Assembly: GCF_004664715.2 (NCBI RefSeq)
Contig: NC_051084.1
Coordinates: 59,391,334-59,455,333, forward strand
Direction of reading: 5' to 3'
Source: Peromyscus leucopus
Taxonomy: Eukaryota; Chordata; Mammalia; Rodentia; Cricetidae
DNA length: 64,000 bases
A program made the translations under genes and the position numbers. Shown in pieces: positions 1 through 11,430 of the stretch. Below the pieces are notes generated by a model. That model saw only the letters and a program-made list of their open reading frames with translations. It was not told the origin of the DNA and did no database searches. Each line of letters begins with the position of its first letter. Position 1 is the first letter of the stretch.

Positions 1-19
1 AGGAGGAAGGGTGAGATTT

Positions 20-115
20 TAGCTCTGAGCTCTGACCTCTCGGCTTTCTCTTTTACATTGTTTCTGTGTTTCTTATTTAATAAGACGGTTGGTTACATCT
101 ATAGTTACCTACATA
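20..115 (-). repeat. Partial interspersed repeat, same family as 46.4 kb
   Basis: This stretch matches, in reverse complement, the left part of the repeat at 46395-46500. Both share the core tgtttcttatttaataagac followed by a 'ttacatcta' block, and on the other side a 'gacctct' and 'gctctgag/gctctagtg' block. Only the terminal ~95 bp is present here, so it is truncated or runs off the window start. I did not name the family with certainty. Confidence 0.6.
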
Positions 116-1721
116 AATTATCTCATTTTATTCTTGTCAAAAACCTGTCTAGTGGGCATCATCAGCCCCATCTTCCTATTATACATAAAGATGTTGAAGC
201 TTGGTACACGAGGTTCCAAGCCGGTGGCTCCTGGAGACAGGGTTGACCCTTGAGAGCTCAGCTGTTGAGGGCAGGCTTTCTCCAAGAGAGCAGCACCAGG
301 GCCACCTATTTCAGTGTCTGAATTATAGGACCCTAAGGTATGAGAAAGCCATCACAGGAGCTCTCTGGGTGAATGATGAAAAGAGCATCTGAGAATGAGT
401 AGGCAGTATATTAGAGGTACCCTGGATGACTTGTCATGAATGAGCTTATGAAATTAGTGAGAAAGGGGGAATAAAACTAAAGATGAGTCACTACTTCATT
501 TCTCCAACTCAAGTTTTTGTTTGGTTTTGTTTTTTGTCTTTGTTTTGGCTCTTTAATGACAGATGTTTCCGATACAGTGTAAAGCTGAGCAGCATCACTT
601 ACCCATTTCTCTCCTTGATTTCTTTTTATTTAGCTCCAGGAACTAGGCTGGGTGCAATTTCTAGGACATTTTAAGTGGTTTGAGCAATGGTGGGTGATTA
701 TTTGGTGAGCCTGGGAAGAAAATGAATTATACCCTAGATACCTGGAGGGGATAATTTGTTGCTTAAACATGCATCACACTCACTTCAAGGCTCATCTGCC
801 CTGGCTGTACCTCCAAATATTTCATTACTTTATTAACCTAGACCATGCATATGGATGTGTATTGGTGGGCTGAGTATGGCAGTATATTTGACCGTTTTCT
901 CTTCCATTTCCATTTGGCTGTTAACTAAATCCCATCACATTATAGGTTTCTTTGAATGATTTGAGATTTTAATTTCTCCCCCTAGACTTCCAATATGCTT
1001 TGATACTGGGAATTCCATAAAGCAATATAATATGCCAAAAAATGTTCAGGCAGTGATACATTTTTCTTTTGAATTCAGCAGACAGCAGTAGTTGTCTAAC
1101 TTCTGATTTTATCCAATATAGAAAAGCATTCTTTTTAAAGGGGGATAAATTCCTTTGAGTTATTTAAGTGCCACAATCCTTCAATTTTTCTGCAACAAGA
1201 ACAACAACAAAATAAGCATGTCTTTGACAGATATATAATACCCAAACTTGAAATTCAGTCCACAGTATTATTGCCAAGAGTAATTAAATTAGTCAGGGTT
1301 TGGCCATATGGAATATAGTTATAATAACAGTTTTTAATGTCCTTTCCCACTAATTCTGTAATCTATGATGTTTTGGAGGCTTTCTAGTAATTGATTTTTC
1401 CCCTTCATAATGTGTTGTATTTTCCTACTTTTTTCTATAATTGTCATTTTTGACTGAATACCGGATGTGAATTTTATGCTGTTTAGAAGTGATACTTTCA
1501 TTTTCTTATGAATATTATTGTATTTTATTTTGGATTAAAGTTAATTTTTTTTACTATCAGAGAGATATCTTTTAAAATATTTGTATCTATTATCTTATGT
1601 ACTGTATCTCTCTTCTGTAGCTTGATGTAGTTGGAGATTACTCTGCCTGCTCTTTTTGGTGGCTCATTCTTTGCTTGGGTGGGGTGGGGTGGGGGTTGTT
1701 CTAACACACAATTGCCCATTT
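116..1721. other. AT-rich DNA without recognised gene or repeat
   Basis: I see no convincing exon, RNA gene or recent repeat here. The only reading frames are short (about 60 codons) and have no recognisable protein features. Some T-rich stretches near 1380-1560 could be very old LINE remnants, but I cannot support a call. Confidence 0.5.
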
Positions 1722-2570
1722 GTTTTTTGTTTTTTTATTAAGAAAAAATTTCATTTATTCTACACACCAAAGATCCCCCTCTTCCCTCCTCCCACCCCAG
1801 TCCCTCCCAAACCACTCCCTACTCCCCCCCCCACAAGAAGGCAAGGCCTCCCATGGGGAGGCATGCCCAGTAGAGGCAAGTCCAAGCCCTTCCCCCTGCC
1901 TCAAGGCTCCACAAGGTGTCCCATCATAGGTAGTGGGCTCCAAAAAGCCCTCTGATGCACCAGGGATGGATTCTGATTCTACTACCAGCTCCCCCCCTCC
2001 CAAGCAGATCAAGCTACACAATTGTCTCACCATGCAGAGGGCCTAGTCCAGTCCCATGCAGGCTCCACAGCTATTAATCCAACTTTCATGAATTCTCACT
2101 AGTTTGGTTTGGTCATCTCTTCAGGTTTCCCCATCATGATCCTAATGCACTTGTTCATAGAATCCCTCCTCTCTCTCTCCAACTGGACTCCTGGAACTCT
2201 GCCTGGTGTTTAGCTGTGGATCTCTGCATCTGCCTCCATCAGTCATTGGAGAAAAGCTCTGTTATGACAGTTAGGGTATTCACCGATCTGATCACTGGGG
2301 CAAGCCAGTTCAGTTCAGGCACCCTCTCCACTATTTCTAGTAGTCCAAGCTGGGGTCATCCTTGGGGATTCTTGGCAACTTCCCTAGCAAGGGGTTTTTC
2401 TCTATCCCCATGGATACCTCCATTATGGTATCTCTCTCATTGCTTTCCCACTCCATCCCTGTTCCAGCCCATTTGTACCTAGAATCCCTCTGCCAATTTT
2501 TGTAATACTCCCTACACACTTTCATCTATGTATAACTTTCTCACCTCCATGAAGTTCTCCAATTCCCTAG

Positions 2571-2640
<70 letters not shown>

Positions 2641-2715
2641 TCCCTCCCTCCCAGTCTTTTGTTCTCTAAATTCTATCCACTTCACATTCCTGATTTCCCA
2701 AGTCCATCTCTTCAG
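1722..2715 (-). mobile_element. LINE-1 3' UTR (minus strand), truncated
   Basis: On the minus strand this reads as a rodent L1 3' UTR ending in a poly(A) tail, seen as a T-rich start at 1722-1750 on the plus strand. It contains the polypurine-rich tract typical of rodent L1 3' UTRs, seen here as C-rich DNA at 1777-1832. The following block ('cccatggggag', 'caccagggatgga', 'gggcctagtccagtcccatg') recurs with the same order in the L1 ends at 4263, 15285 and 32778. No ORF2 is attached, so the copy is strongly 5'-truncated. A CT microsatellite has grown inside it. Confidence 0.85.
2573..2638. repeat. (CT)n microsatellite
   Basis: About 33 uninterrupted CT dinucleotides lie inside the minus-strand L1 3' UTR. 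The arginine/glutamate or serine/leucine frames that cross it are artefacts of the dinucleotide repeat. Confidence 0.98.
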
Positions 2716-4262
2716 CATAGTAACATGATCAGACAGACTCACGGTACTGGTGCACTACCTATTGTTCAATGTGTGGAAACTATTGTAGCAAGGTAAGGAA
2801 ATCCAGAGTGATATTATACATCAGAAATGATGAGAGCAATCAAGCCTTTAAATTAAGAATGTTGTTATTGTAAATATTTAGAAGAATTTAGAGGTATGAT
2901 CATTTTGATTTGCTTATACAATGAACAATGAGGTTGCTTTCTACAATTTAGTTTGGTTCTCAAGACAGATCATGTTATAATAGAAATTTTATCTAAACAA
3001 AAAGAAATAGAACAAACAAAATCCCTTTTGGTTTTCTTTTTTTTTTGTACATTTAGACTGTCATTCTAGTTGTATAAGAATGGGATGTAAACCCATTCCC
3101 AATCACTTGTCTTGTTTGACTGTGAAAGCTCAGTTATTAATATTTTATACCTGTCAAAAGTAAAATAAAAATTTGAAAACTTATAGTGCTTACAATAAAT
3201 TATGAGAGACTCGCTTGTGGTTAAAATTGAATCTGGAATCATTTAGAAAATGTTCTGGAAGCTCTGTGAACTGAATGTGGAGCTTGTCCAGATTCTCATT
3301 ATATCTCTTCACAGCAAAATTGATGTTCCAAAATCCTGTTGTCTTATGCATCATTATTTTTGCAAGGAACAATCCAAAAAAAGAATTTCTAGGCTAGTAA
3401 TCATGGAAGTCTATTAAGTAGTTTAGGACAAAAATAATGGTATGTATAGAAAGCCCTACACATTTAGTTTTGAATGTTGTTGTAACTTGTGACTGACAAT
3501 ATGTATGTTTATAAATAAAGAATATTATGATTTCATAAAAATTTTCATTAAATTTACATTAATTTTATGCATATTTTGCCTATGTTGAAATTTTTATTTT
3601 ATTTTACTTGGTAAACTGGGAAATTTTGCTCTATAGTTTGATATTTCTCATACGTCAATGAGGTTAGCAGTATTTCTAGATCAAAGTGTTGAGCCTCAAT
3701 AACCACAATATGGAACTCTCTGTGTGGTCAACGCAGATTCACTGGGTCTCCACTGTGACTATCCTGGTCAGAAAGTGGAATATAGATATATTTGAGTGAC
3801 AGAGCTGGCCCACAAATGTCTCTGAAGAGCCAGTTGGGAGGGTTGTGGCTGGTGGAGTCTTGGCAACCGAGAATCAAGCAGGAGTCAAACAGGTGGAGAG
3901 AAAAATACGGCCACCAGTGGAAGAATGTTCCACACTCAAGAAGAATGTGATTTGGATCAGACTCAATTGAAATAACATGGATGGGCACATGGAAATCTGA
4001 ATTTTAGACCCTATGGGAGATGGTGTAGACAAAGACAGACAAAAGTCTGTTCCCCAAGTAACTGGGGACCTGAGTAAAGGAGACATAGATAGAAACAGGA
4101 CGGAAGTTCATGGTAACAGAAAGCTGTTGGTTAAAGGGGTCCTTGTTATAGGGCTGAGACTGTAGATGCCCCCAGGGACTTGCCTGTGGCTCTGGTTCTG
4201 ATGCTGCCTAGTTATAACTGATCGTGAACCTAAGACTATAAATAGCTCTAGACAGTAGTGGG
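2716..4262. other. Unassigned AT-rich DNA
   Basis: No gene or clear repeat was recognised. The 3720-4260 part is less AT-rich and contains an 86-codon minus-strand frame (3728-3988) with no recognisable domain. It could be an old LTR, but I found no matching partner in the window. Confidence 0.45.
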
Positions 4263-4800
4263 AAAGTTTTTATTTTATTAATTTTTTTATTAAGGAAATT
4301 TTTATTCATTTTACATACCAACCACAGATCCCCTTCTCTTCCCTCCTCCTGCCCCTCCAGACTTTTCCCCCAACCCAACCCCATTCCCTCCTCCAGCAAG
4401 GTAAAGCCTCCCCTGGGGAGTTAGCAGAGCCTGATACATTCAGTAGAGGCAGGTCCGAGCCCTCTCCACCACCACACCAAGGCTGTGCAAGGTGTCCCAC
4501 CACAGGCATTGGGCTCCAAGAAGCCAACTAATGCACCAGGGATGGATACTGAGCCTACTGCCAGGGGGAGAGTCTTTAGAAGGAGGAGAGAAACAAATTA
4601 TTATAATACTGGTGAATGTGACCTCAACATCATTCCACAAACATATACCAGAGGGTACCAGTACTGTTGGACACGTGTCCCACTCAGAACCAGTCCAGAC
4701 TTCCCCCAACCTGCTCATAGTACCCCTGAATCAGCATTCCTTCTAGTCAACTCCCAGTCTTTCAATCACACTACATACTTCACATTTTTCTTTTGGTACT
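4263..4800 (-). mobile_element. LINE-1 3' UTR (minus strand)
   Basis: This has the same architecture as 1722-2715. A T-rich start (poly(A) on the minus strand) is followed by a C-rich tract with 'ccctcctcctgcccctccag', then the 'cccctggggag', 'gtgtcccaccacagg' and 'caccagggatgga' blocks. The match is clear to about 4575. The remainder to 4800 is more divergent and is assigned by continuity. Confidence 0.75.
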
Positions 4801-4849
4801 GGTCACCTTGTTCCTGATGTAGGTTCCTGTTTGGTCTAGTCATTCAAAA

Positions 4850-5220
4850 GTGTGTTGATTATAGAATCAACTCAGGTGTCCATCAACAAAGAAATAGAGA
4901 AAGAAAATGTGGTTTACATAAATAATGGATTTTTTTTTTTAGCTATAAAGAGGAATGAAGTTAGGTCACCTGCAAGAAAATGGATGCTACTGGAGGTATT
5001 ATGTCAATTATATGCCAGTCTCAAAAAGACAGACACCACATATTTTCTCTCATTTATGGGTCTTATACTTTATAGATACATAATATATACAGAAAAGGGG
5101 GGCAAATGGGAAAAGGCAGGGCATAAATGGGTAGGTAGGTAAGTACAAAGGGGATAGATATACTCAAAGTATACTTACATGAAATGACCTCAAATAAACC
5201 TGGATAATAAAATAAAATAT
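4850..5220 (+). mobile_element. LINE-1 ORF2 3' end, old, plus strand
   Basis: The stretch carries the recognisable L1 ORF2 C-terminal coding pattern: 'caggtgtccatcaacaaa', 'atgtggtttacataaataatgga', 'agctataaagaggaatgaa' and 'atggatgctactggagg'. An A-rich 3' end follows at about 5200. It is diverged and frame-disrupted, so it is a dead fragment. It lies tail-to-tail with the minus-strand L1 3' UTR on its left. Confidence 0.7.
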
Positions 5221-6490
5221 CTTTAAGAAATGTTAAAGTCTCATAGTATTTGACTTTGCAAACTCACTCTCTGATCCTCCTCATGTGGTGGATTTTGCAT
5301 GTCATCAAGAACCCTGGAAGAATGAGATGCTGTGTACCCTTGAGTCCCTTGACCAGTGGACAGTCCTGATCTTGAATTATATTCTAGAAATGACTTGTCT
5401 AAAGAAATTTGTGATGTGAACTTTGTTTTGTTGCAGTAGTTCAGCACAGCAAGCATCTTCTATGAGGCAGGTTACTGGCTTGCATCCTTGTAGCTACCAG
5501 ACTGACCAAGTAAGACTTGGCCTTTGCAGTTGAGCTGGCTGGGTTTGGCTTGGGGAACATATAGGTAGCAGATAATTACATAAAAGTGTGGTGAAGCCTT
5601 TGAAGAAATCTCAAGGTATATTTTCTGTGAGTACAGAGACATTTAATAAAGAAAACAGGGGGCATTTGTCTCTGCCTTCACACTAAGGGAAAGCCTGGGA
5701 GACAGGATGATCAGGAGTTTGCGAAGCAAAATCCAAGTCAACCTGGGCCACACAAGACCTTGTCTCAAAAACAAGAAAATAGAACAGAAATCAAGGAAGC
5801 TTAGAGGTTGGTGTCATTTGCTTCATTTTAGCAAAAGTGATGAATATGCGTCCACATATGAATTTTTACCCTACGACCATAATTATAATGATGGATTCAA
5901 AATATAGAGCTACTGATGAAAAGCTTCAAGTGGAAAATTTTTATTGAACTACTCTTGGGGTATAGTTAGAACCTAGTTTCAGGAATTACTATCATTTATG
6001 ACTCTGGATATAATTCTTCTGGCTCTGCCCCTTAGTGGTAGTATTCTCCCCTCTTAGTCTTGGCGACTGCAAATAATAGTTGCTTTGCAATAGTATCAGT
6101 TATCAATTCTTAGTTCAAAATTCTTCCTTAAATATACGCTCCATAATAGAATTTTTAAATTGTTTCTCATTTAAATTGAGTATGATGTCAAATTTTCTTA
6201 AGAGGTTGCTGCTGAGGAAGAGGTTCCTGAAGTTTCTGGTATGTGCTGCAGACTTGAGCAACTTCCGTGTGAAGATATTTGGTAGAGCCCATCCCATTCA
6301 GCAGCCCTAGATATAGTCAGCTATGATCTTGAATGCTTAGCTTTAGAATGTCCTTTCTGTAGGTCTGTAGATGTAGACCCAGAACTCTCTAACTCTCTGC
6401 ATAGTGCATGAAGCCATAGTGGTCCAGAGCATCCTATAGTAAGTAGTCATTGCTTTTGCAAACTTTTCATTTCTTGAAGTTTTATTTTAT
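5221..6490. other. Mostly unassigned DNA with a B1/ID-like remnant
   Basis: No gene was recognised. Positions 5695-5785 ('gatcaggag...', 'cctgggccacacaagaccttgtctcaaaa') look like the 3' half of an old plus-strand B1-type SINE. A 71-codon minus-strand frame at 5241-5456 has no recognisable features. Confidence 0.45.
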
Positions 6491-6497
6491 ATACACA

Positions 6498-6503
6498 TAC
6501 ACA

Positions 6504-6575
<72 letters not shown>

Positions 6576-6580
6576 CGCAC

Positions 6581-6646
<66 letters not shown>
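6498..6646. repeat. (CA)n microsatellite with CG interruptions, ending (AT)n
   Basis: About 140 bp of CA dinucleotides are interrupted by several 'cacgcac' units and end in a short AT run. It abuts the A-rich tail end of a minus-strand B2 SINE, a common seed for such repeats. All reading frames through it are low-complexity artefacts. Confidence 0.98.
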
Positions 6647-6796
6647 TGTTCTGCTTGCATGTATCCCTGCACACCAGAAGAGGGCACCAGATCTCATTAC
6701 AGATGGTTGCAAGCCACCATGTGGTTGCTGGGAATTGAACTCAGGACCTCTAGAAGAGCAGCTGATACTCTTAACCTCTGAGCCATCTCTCAGCCC
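6647..6796 (-). mobile_element. B2 SINE, minus strand
   Basis: On the minus strand this reads as a B2 SINE. It begins with the tRNA-derived head (gctgagagatggctcagagg, complement of 6773-6796), continues through the 'gagttcaattcccagcaaccacatggt' core, and ends in the 'ctcttctggtgtg' tail next to the CA repeat. B2 elements are tRNA-derived and mobilised by L1. Confidence 0.9.
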
Positions 6797-7659
6797 TTCT
6801 TTTTTATTTCTTGCACTCTGAGGGCCTTTTCTTCAGCCAGGACCATACCACCAGCTGCTGTTCACGGGGCCCCCTTCCTGAACTCAGAAGAGTGGCCTGC
6901 CTGTCATGTACCTAAAATTTCAGATACACTCTGCCCTGACCAAGTAAGTCATCCGATTTCTCTGCAGTCTGGTGGTTAAACCCCTTCCCTGAACACTTTC
7001 TAATTTGATTTTCCTTGAGTGCTTTCTCAGTGCCATGTTGTACTGCATTGCATTTATTTTTGTCTTATAATTGCTGTTTTGTCACTGTTTAATTACCTTT
7101 TTATATTCAGCTTTGGTTTAATCCACTGTGTGATCTCTATCCCCTGACTGTACTAATTGCTACAGTAAGCTTCATATAGTGAAGACTATATGAAAAAATG
7201 ATAGGACAAGTGGGAACAGATATAGATAGTCTTGTTTCTCTCCTTCAAACAAGCTTTCTTTTAAAATATGCATTTAAGAGTTGTGTGTGTAGGTGTGAGT
7301 GTATGTGTGAGTATCTGACTCTGTGTGTACAGGTATATATGCATGTGTGTATGTTTGACTCTGTGTATACATGTGTGTGACTGTGTATATACATTATTAG
7401 TTTTGCTTCTCCTCTAGTAAATAAGATGGCCATTGTTATAAGAAATATAGATTTTATTGATGGAATCAAGATTTAGCATCACCCAGCTCAATCAACACAG
7501 AGAAATTAATAGGAAGGCTCAGGTTCTTGCTCAAAGTCACACAATTTATTCAGAGTGAGACCTGTGTAAAATTTTCCTATGCTAAGGACCTGCCCAGGAC
7601 TTTCTCATTAGGGAACTCATTCTCTATGCATGTTTAAAGCAAGTGTAATATAAATAGAT
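6797..7659. other. Unassigned DNA with a possible MIR trace
   Basis: No gene was recognised. A TG-rich stretch at 7280-7395 is a degenerate simple repeat. Positions 7480-7570 ('gctcaaagtcacacaattta...gagtgagacctg') resemble the MIR core ('aaggtcacacag'). That match is weak. Confidence 0.4.
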
Positions 7660-8165
7660 GTGTCTTTTTTCTAAGACTACCATAACAAATGGCCAGGGAT
7701 TGGATGGCTTACGAAGCAGAAAACTTTTTACTGCACAGCTCTGGAGGCCAGAGGTTCACCATCCATCAGGGATGGGCACCTTGTAGGGATGCAAGGAGAC
7801 AATCTTCTCTACATCTCTGAGCTTCTGATTCTAGTTTAAGGTCACATAATCAATTCAAGGTGAGACTTGTATAAAAAGTAGGATCTGCTCTGCATCCACA
7901 CCCTAGCCACCAGAGTTCTTCCAGCAGCTCTTTCTATTCCCAGACTTCTGGATGTGTTGCTGTCTCTCTTTTCATATTGCCTTCTCATCTTGCCTCTTAT
8001 AAATATACTTGGGATGATCTAGACCCATCTCCCTCTCAAGATTCTTGGCATACTTATACCTGCCAACCTCTTCCCTCTTCCCAAGAAAGGCAGCATTCAA
8101 AGGTGTTAGCTATCGGGGCCTACCTTTTGGTAGATGGATATCTAGCCAACTGCAATCTAAAAAAC
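7660..8165 (-). mobile_element. Ancient MaLR LTR (MLT1-like), minus strand
   Basis: The left end reads 'ctaagactaccataacaaatggccagggattggatggctta...' and continues with a 'ctctggaggccagagg' block. This is the typical reverse-complement start of an MLT1-class mammalian LTR. The rest is strongly diverged. The subfamily is not determinable by eye. Confidence 0.55.
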
Positions 8166-8241
8166 ACATTTTTTAGATCTCTAAAGTGCTATGACTCAGT
8201 ACTCCATAGACTTAGTCAATAAAACCCAGAAATTATTTTCT

Positions 8242-8410
8242 TTTAATTTTTTTTTTTTTTTGGTTTTTTTGAGACAGGGTTTCTCTGTGTAGCTTTGCGC
8301 CTTTCTTGGGACTCACTTGGTAGCCCAGGCTGGCCTCGAACTCACAGAGATCCGCCTGGCTCTGCCTCCCGAGTGCTGGGATTAAAGGTGTGCACCACCA
8401 CCGCCCGGCC
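8242..8410 (-). mobile_element. B1 SINE, minus strand (copy 1 of a tandem pair)
   Basis: This is a full-length 7SL-derived B1. The T-rich left end is its A-tail. Then come 'gagacagggtttctctgtgtagctttgcgcc', 'aggctggcctcgaactcacagagatccgcc', 'gagtgctgggattaaaggtgtg' and the 'accgcccggcc' head. It is flanked by the 14-bp duplication agaaattattttct at 8228-8241 and 8412-8425. Confidence 0.96.
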
Positions 8411-8425
8411 AAGAAATTATTTTCT

Positions 8426-8432
8426 TCTTTTT

Positions 8433-8463
<31 letters not shown>

Positions 8464-8606
8464 CGAGACAGGGTTTCTCTGTGTAGCTTTGCGCCTTTTC
8501 CTGGAACTCACTTTGTAGCCCAAGCTGGCCTCGAACTCGCAGAGATCCGCCTGGCTCTGCCTCCTGAGTGCTGGGATTAAAGGTGTGCGCCACCACCGCC
8601 CGGCCA
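8426..8606 (-). mobile_element. B1 SINE, minus strand (copy 2 of a tandem pair)
   Basis: This is a second full-length B1 in the same orientation, with a TTTTG-rich tail at 8436-8462. It uses the same target: agaaattattttct occurs at 8412-8425 and again at 8607-8620. The two B1 bodies differ at several positions (for example 'ctttgtagcccaag' versus 'cttggtagcccagg'). Confidence 0.96.
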
Positions 8607-8723
8607 AGAAATTATTTTCTAATGGTTATTTATTCCATGGTCATATTATCTATCAATAGAATTTACTTACCTTTGTAATAGCAGTTGTGTTATGTGGGTT
8701 TAACTTGGAAACATTAGTCTTTT

Positions 8724-8829
8724 TACAGTTACAGAGTGTTGTGAGCCACTGTGTGGATGCTGGGAACCAAATATGGGTCCTGTGTGAGAGCAAGGAGCAC
8801 TCTTAACCACTGAGCCATTTCTCCAGCCC
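8724..8829 (-). mobile_element. B2/B3-type SINE fragment, minus strand
   Basis: On the minus strand it reads 'ggctggagaaatggctcagtgg', 'aagagtgctccttgctctcacac', 'acccatatttggttcccagca'. This is the tRNA-derived head and body shared by B2 and B3 SINEs. The 3' portion is missing. Confidence 0.8.
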
Positions 8830-8834
8830 CCCCT

Positions 8835-8990
8835 TTCCTTTTGTTTTGATGATCTTTGTACTGATTTCCATATTTGCTGCAATAATTTATGTTCCTTCTA
8901 ACAAAATTTTTCCACAATCTCACCAGCATTTGTTACCTATTTTAGTGATAGGCACCTAACTGGGGTGAAATGTGATCTCAATGGAGATTT
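8835..8990 (-). mobile_element. Old LINE-1 ORF2 fragment, minus strand
   Basis: It contains 'ctttgtactgatttccatatttgctgca' and 'ctaactggggtgaaatgtgatctcaatgg'. These are the reverse complement of the late ORF2 region of mammalian L1, near the C-terminal cysteine region. Diverged and short. Confidence 0.6.
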
Positions 8991-8992
8991 AT

Positions 8993-9402
8993 TGTCTTAG
9001 TTAGGGTTTCTATTGCTCCTATGAAACACCATGACCAAAAAAGCAAGTTGGGGAGGTAAGGGTTAATTTGGCTTACACTTCAGCATTGCTGTTCATTACT
9101 GAAGGAAGTCAGGACAGGAACTCAAACAGGGCAGGATCCTGGAGGCAGGAGCTGATGCAGAGGCCATGGAGAGATGCTAATTACTGGCTTGCTTCCCCTG
9201 ACTTGCTCAGCCCGCTTTCTTATAGAACCCAGGACCAACTGACTGGGGGATGGCACCACCCACCATGGGCTGGGCCCTCGCATATTGATCACTAAATGAG
9301 AAAATGCCTTACAGCTGGATCTCAAGGGGGCATTTCCTCTGCTGAGGCTCCTTCTGACGACTCTAACTTGTGTCAAGTTGACACACAAAACCACCCAGTA
9401 AG
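8993..9402 (-). mobile_element. ERVL-MaLR LTR, minus strand
   Basis: The left end tgtcttagttagggtttcta is the diagnostic reverse complement of rodent MaLR LTR 3' ends (…TAAGACA). Internal blocks such as 'ggaagtcaggacaggaactcaaacagggcagg', 'ggaggcaggagctgatgcagaggccatgga' and 'gtcaagttgaca' recur in opposite orientation in the LTR at 62598-62995. No proviral interior is attached, so it is a solo or truncated LTR. Confidence 0.85.
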
Positions 9403-9574
9403 TACATTTGTATAAGGATGATGCACATTGTCTCATATACTTATTGGCTCTTTGTGTCTCTTTTGGGGATTGTCTGCCCAATCCATTTGTACATTACTGA
9501 TTGGATGACTTGGGTTTTTACTTTTGACTTTGTATGTGTGTATGTATGTAAGTATGGTGTGTGTGTGTGTGTGG

Positions 9575-9665
9575 GGGGGTATATGTACCCATGCAGGTGT
9601 GTGGAAGTTAGAGGAGGACATCTGGTGTCCTTCTCTATTGCTCACTGCCACATTTCTTTGGGGAC
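9575..9665 (-). mobile_element. SINE fragment (B3-like), minus strand, tentative
   Basis: The TG run and 'catgcaggtgtgtggaagttagaggaggacatctggtgtccttctct' resemble the 3' part of a tRNA-derived rodent SINE in minus orientation. The head is missing and the match is weak. Confidence 0.35.
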
Positions 9666-9672
9666 ACTGTAT

Positions 9673-11430
9673 CATTTTTTTTTCTTTTCTTTTTTTTTTT
9701 TTTTTGATTTTTTTGTGGATTTCACATCCTGTGTTCCAGGATGTTCCAGTCCTCCTTATCTCCCTGTCTCCTCACATGTGCCCTCTGCCCTTGCAACCTG
9801 TTCCCCAAATCAAAACCAAATTTAAAAGAAAACCCAAAACCAAATCAAAGAAACCAAACCAAACGAAAACAAATACGAACAAGCAAACAAAAATTAAAAC
9901 AATAAAAAGATTAAGAAAAAAGGAAAAAGAAGAACCTTGTCATGGAAGCCGTAGTGTGGCCCGTTGAATCACACAGTTTACCCTTTAGCCCATTCATCTT
10001 TACTTTCAAGTGTTCATTGCCGTGAGTCATTGGTCTGGCTGGAGGCCGCTGGTTTCTCCTACACCACCGAGAATGGGCTCCTCTTGGATCTCCTGTTGTT
10101 GTCCTGTGTCCTGGGCATCCTGCTGTTTTCGATCTGTAGGTTTATCTCCTTCATAGTTCATAGTTTTGGTGCATGTTGGGGGTGGGCCAGCTCGAGCCCT
10201 GGTTTTGAGCCGAGGTGGTGCTGGCTGGGTTGCCCAGCTTCCTAGCTTTTCCTCGTTGTTACTAACTGTGGAGCTCTCAAGCACTACCTCGGCTAGCTCA
10301 CCCAGTGAAGCCTGCAGCAAGGAGTGGGTCCAGATCTCCTGCTCTCAGGCCCTCAGATCCGGGTCCCCCTCACTCATATCACCAGGGCCAGCTCTACTGT
10401 TTTGCCCAGGAGAGGTGCAAGGCCCTCTTTCCTGATTGCTGTAAGGGGGATACAGTGCCTGGAAGGTGTCAGCCCTCCTGCTCTCATACCCTCAGGGCCA
10501 GCTCACCTGTGACTCTGACAACAGGGTCAGTTCTAGTGGGTGGCCCAGGTGGGGTGCAGGGCCTGCTCTCCTGTGTACTGTAGCTGGTGTAGGGTAAGGC
10601 TAGTTCTCTTACTCTTGTGACCCTGACGCCAGCTCTCTCTAGCCTGCCACAGGTAGCAAGGGACAGAGCGGGGAGGACTTCTTTCCCTCACCCATGCCAC
10701 TGCATGGGAAACTTGGGGGTGTGGTCAGCTCTGTTGCTCTCTCTCACCTTCAGGGCTGGCTCACCTGCGTCCCTGACAACGGGGTCGGCTCTAGTGTGCT
10801 GCCCAGAGAGGAAGCAGAAGCTGCTTTCTCATGCACTGTAGCTGGTGAGGGCCAGGGTGAGCTCTCCTATTCTGGTGACCCCAGGGCCAGCTCTGTCCCC
10901 TGCCACAGGTGGTAATCGGTGAAGGGGGAGGGCATCTTTCACTCACCCATCCCACCACATGGCAGATGATGGGGGTGGGGTCAGCTCTCTTGTTCTCATG
11001 TCCTCAGGGTTGGCTCACCTGGTTCCCAACCACAGGTCAGCTCTAGTGTGCTTCCCAGGTGAGGTGCATGCTTCCTATGGTGAGGGTTGAGGCCATCTTT
11101 CCCAAGTGCTTGGGTGAGCTCTCCCCTGAGGGGTAGGGCTAGCTCACCTGCTGCAGTGTCCAGTGAAGGGCAGGACCAGCCATCCCAGGGCCAGGGAAGG
11201 GTGAGGCCAGTTCAGCACAGCATGGTTTCAATGACCCCTATGTTAACACAGGCCATGGACATCACCACAGACCCCAGCTGCATCAGGACCATGGGCCCAG
11301 ACATGGCCCTTGGCAGCAGCTCAGGCCCAAATGCCACCACAGCCCCAGTGCCAGCACAGGCCAACCAGATCAGCATGGCCCCAGCAGCATCATGGCTCCC
11401 AAGCAGGATGTTGTATCTTCTAGGCCATGG
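9673..11430 (-). repeat. GC-rich mid-repetitive block, part 1 (degenerate tandem array A)
   Basis: A T-rich left end (9673-9712) looks like a poly(A) tail on the minus strand, so the block may be a retroposed sequence in minus orientation. From about 10160 to 11110 it is a degenerate tandem array with units of roughly 150-250 bp. Each unit carries the order 'cagctct..tgctctc', 'cctcagggccagctcacctg', 'tctagtg..gcccaggtgaggtgca'. A second motif set built on 'cagacatggccct' and 'caggcca..cagatcagcatggcccc' begins near 11240. The block is much more GC-rich than its surroundings. I recognise it as a rodent mid-repetitive type also found in mouse but cannot assign a family name. The longer open frames here follow from composition and repetition, not from a gene. 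Confidence 0.6.

Noticed and set aside
2512..2742. Arginine/glutamate and serine/leucine repeat frames
   Set aside because: They are translations of the CT microsatellite in an L1 3' UTR.
6447..6821. Cysteine/valine or threonine/histidine-rich frames of 60-123 codons
   Set aside because: They are translations of the CA microsatellite and the adjoining B2 SINE.
8233..8607. 124-codon minus-strand frame with an internal duplication
   Set aside because: It is the translation of two tandem B1 SINEs.
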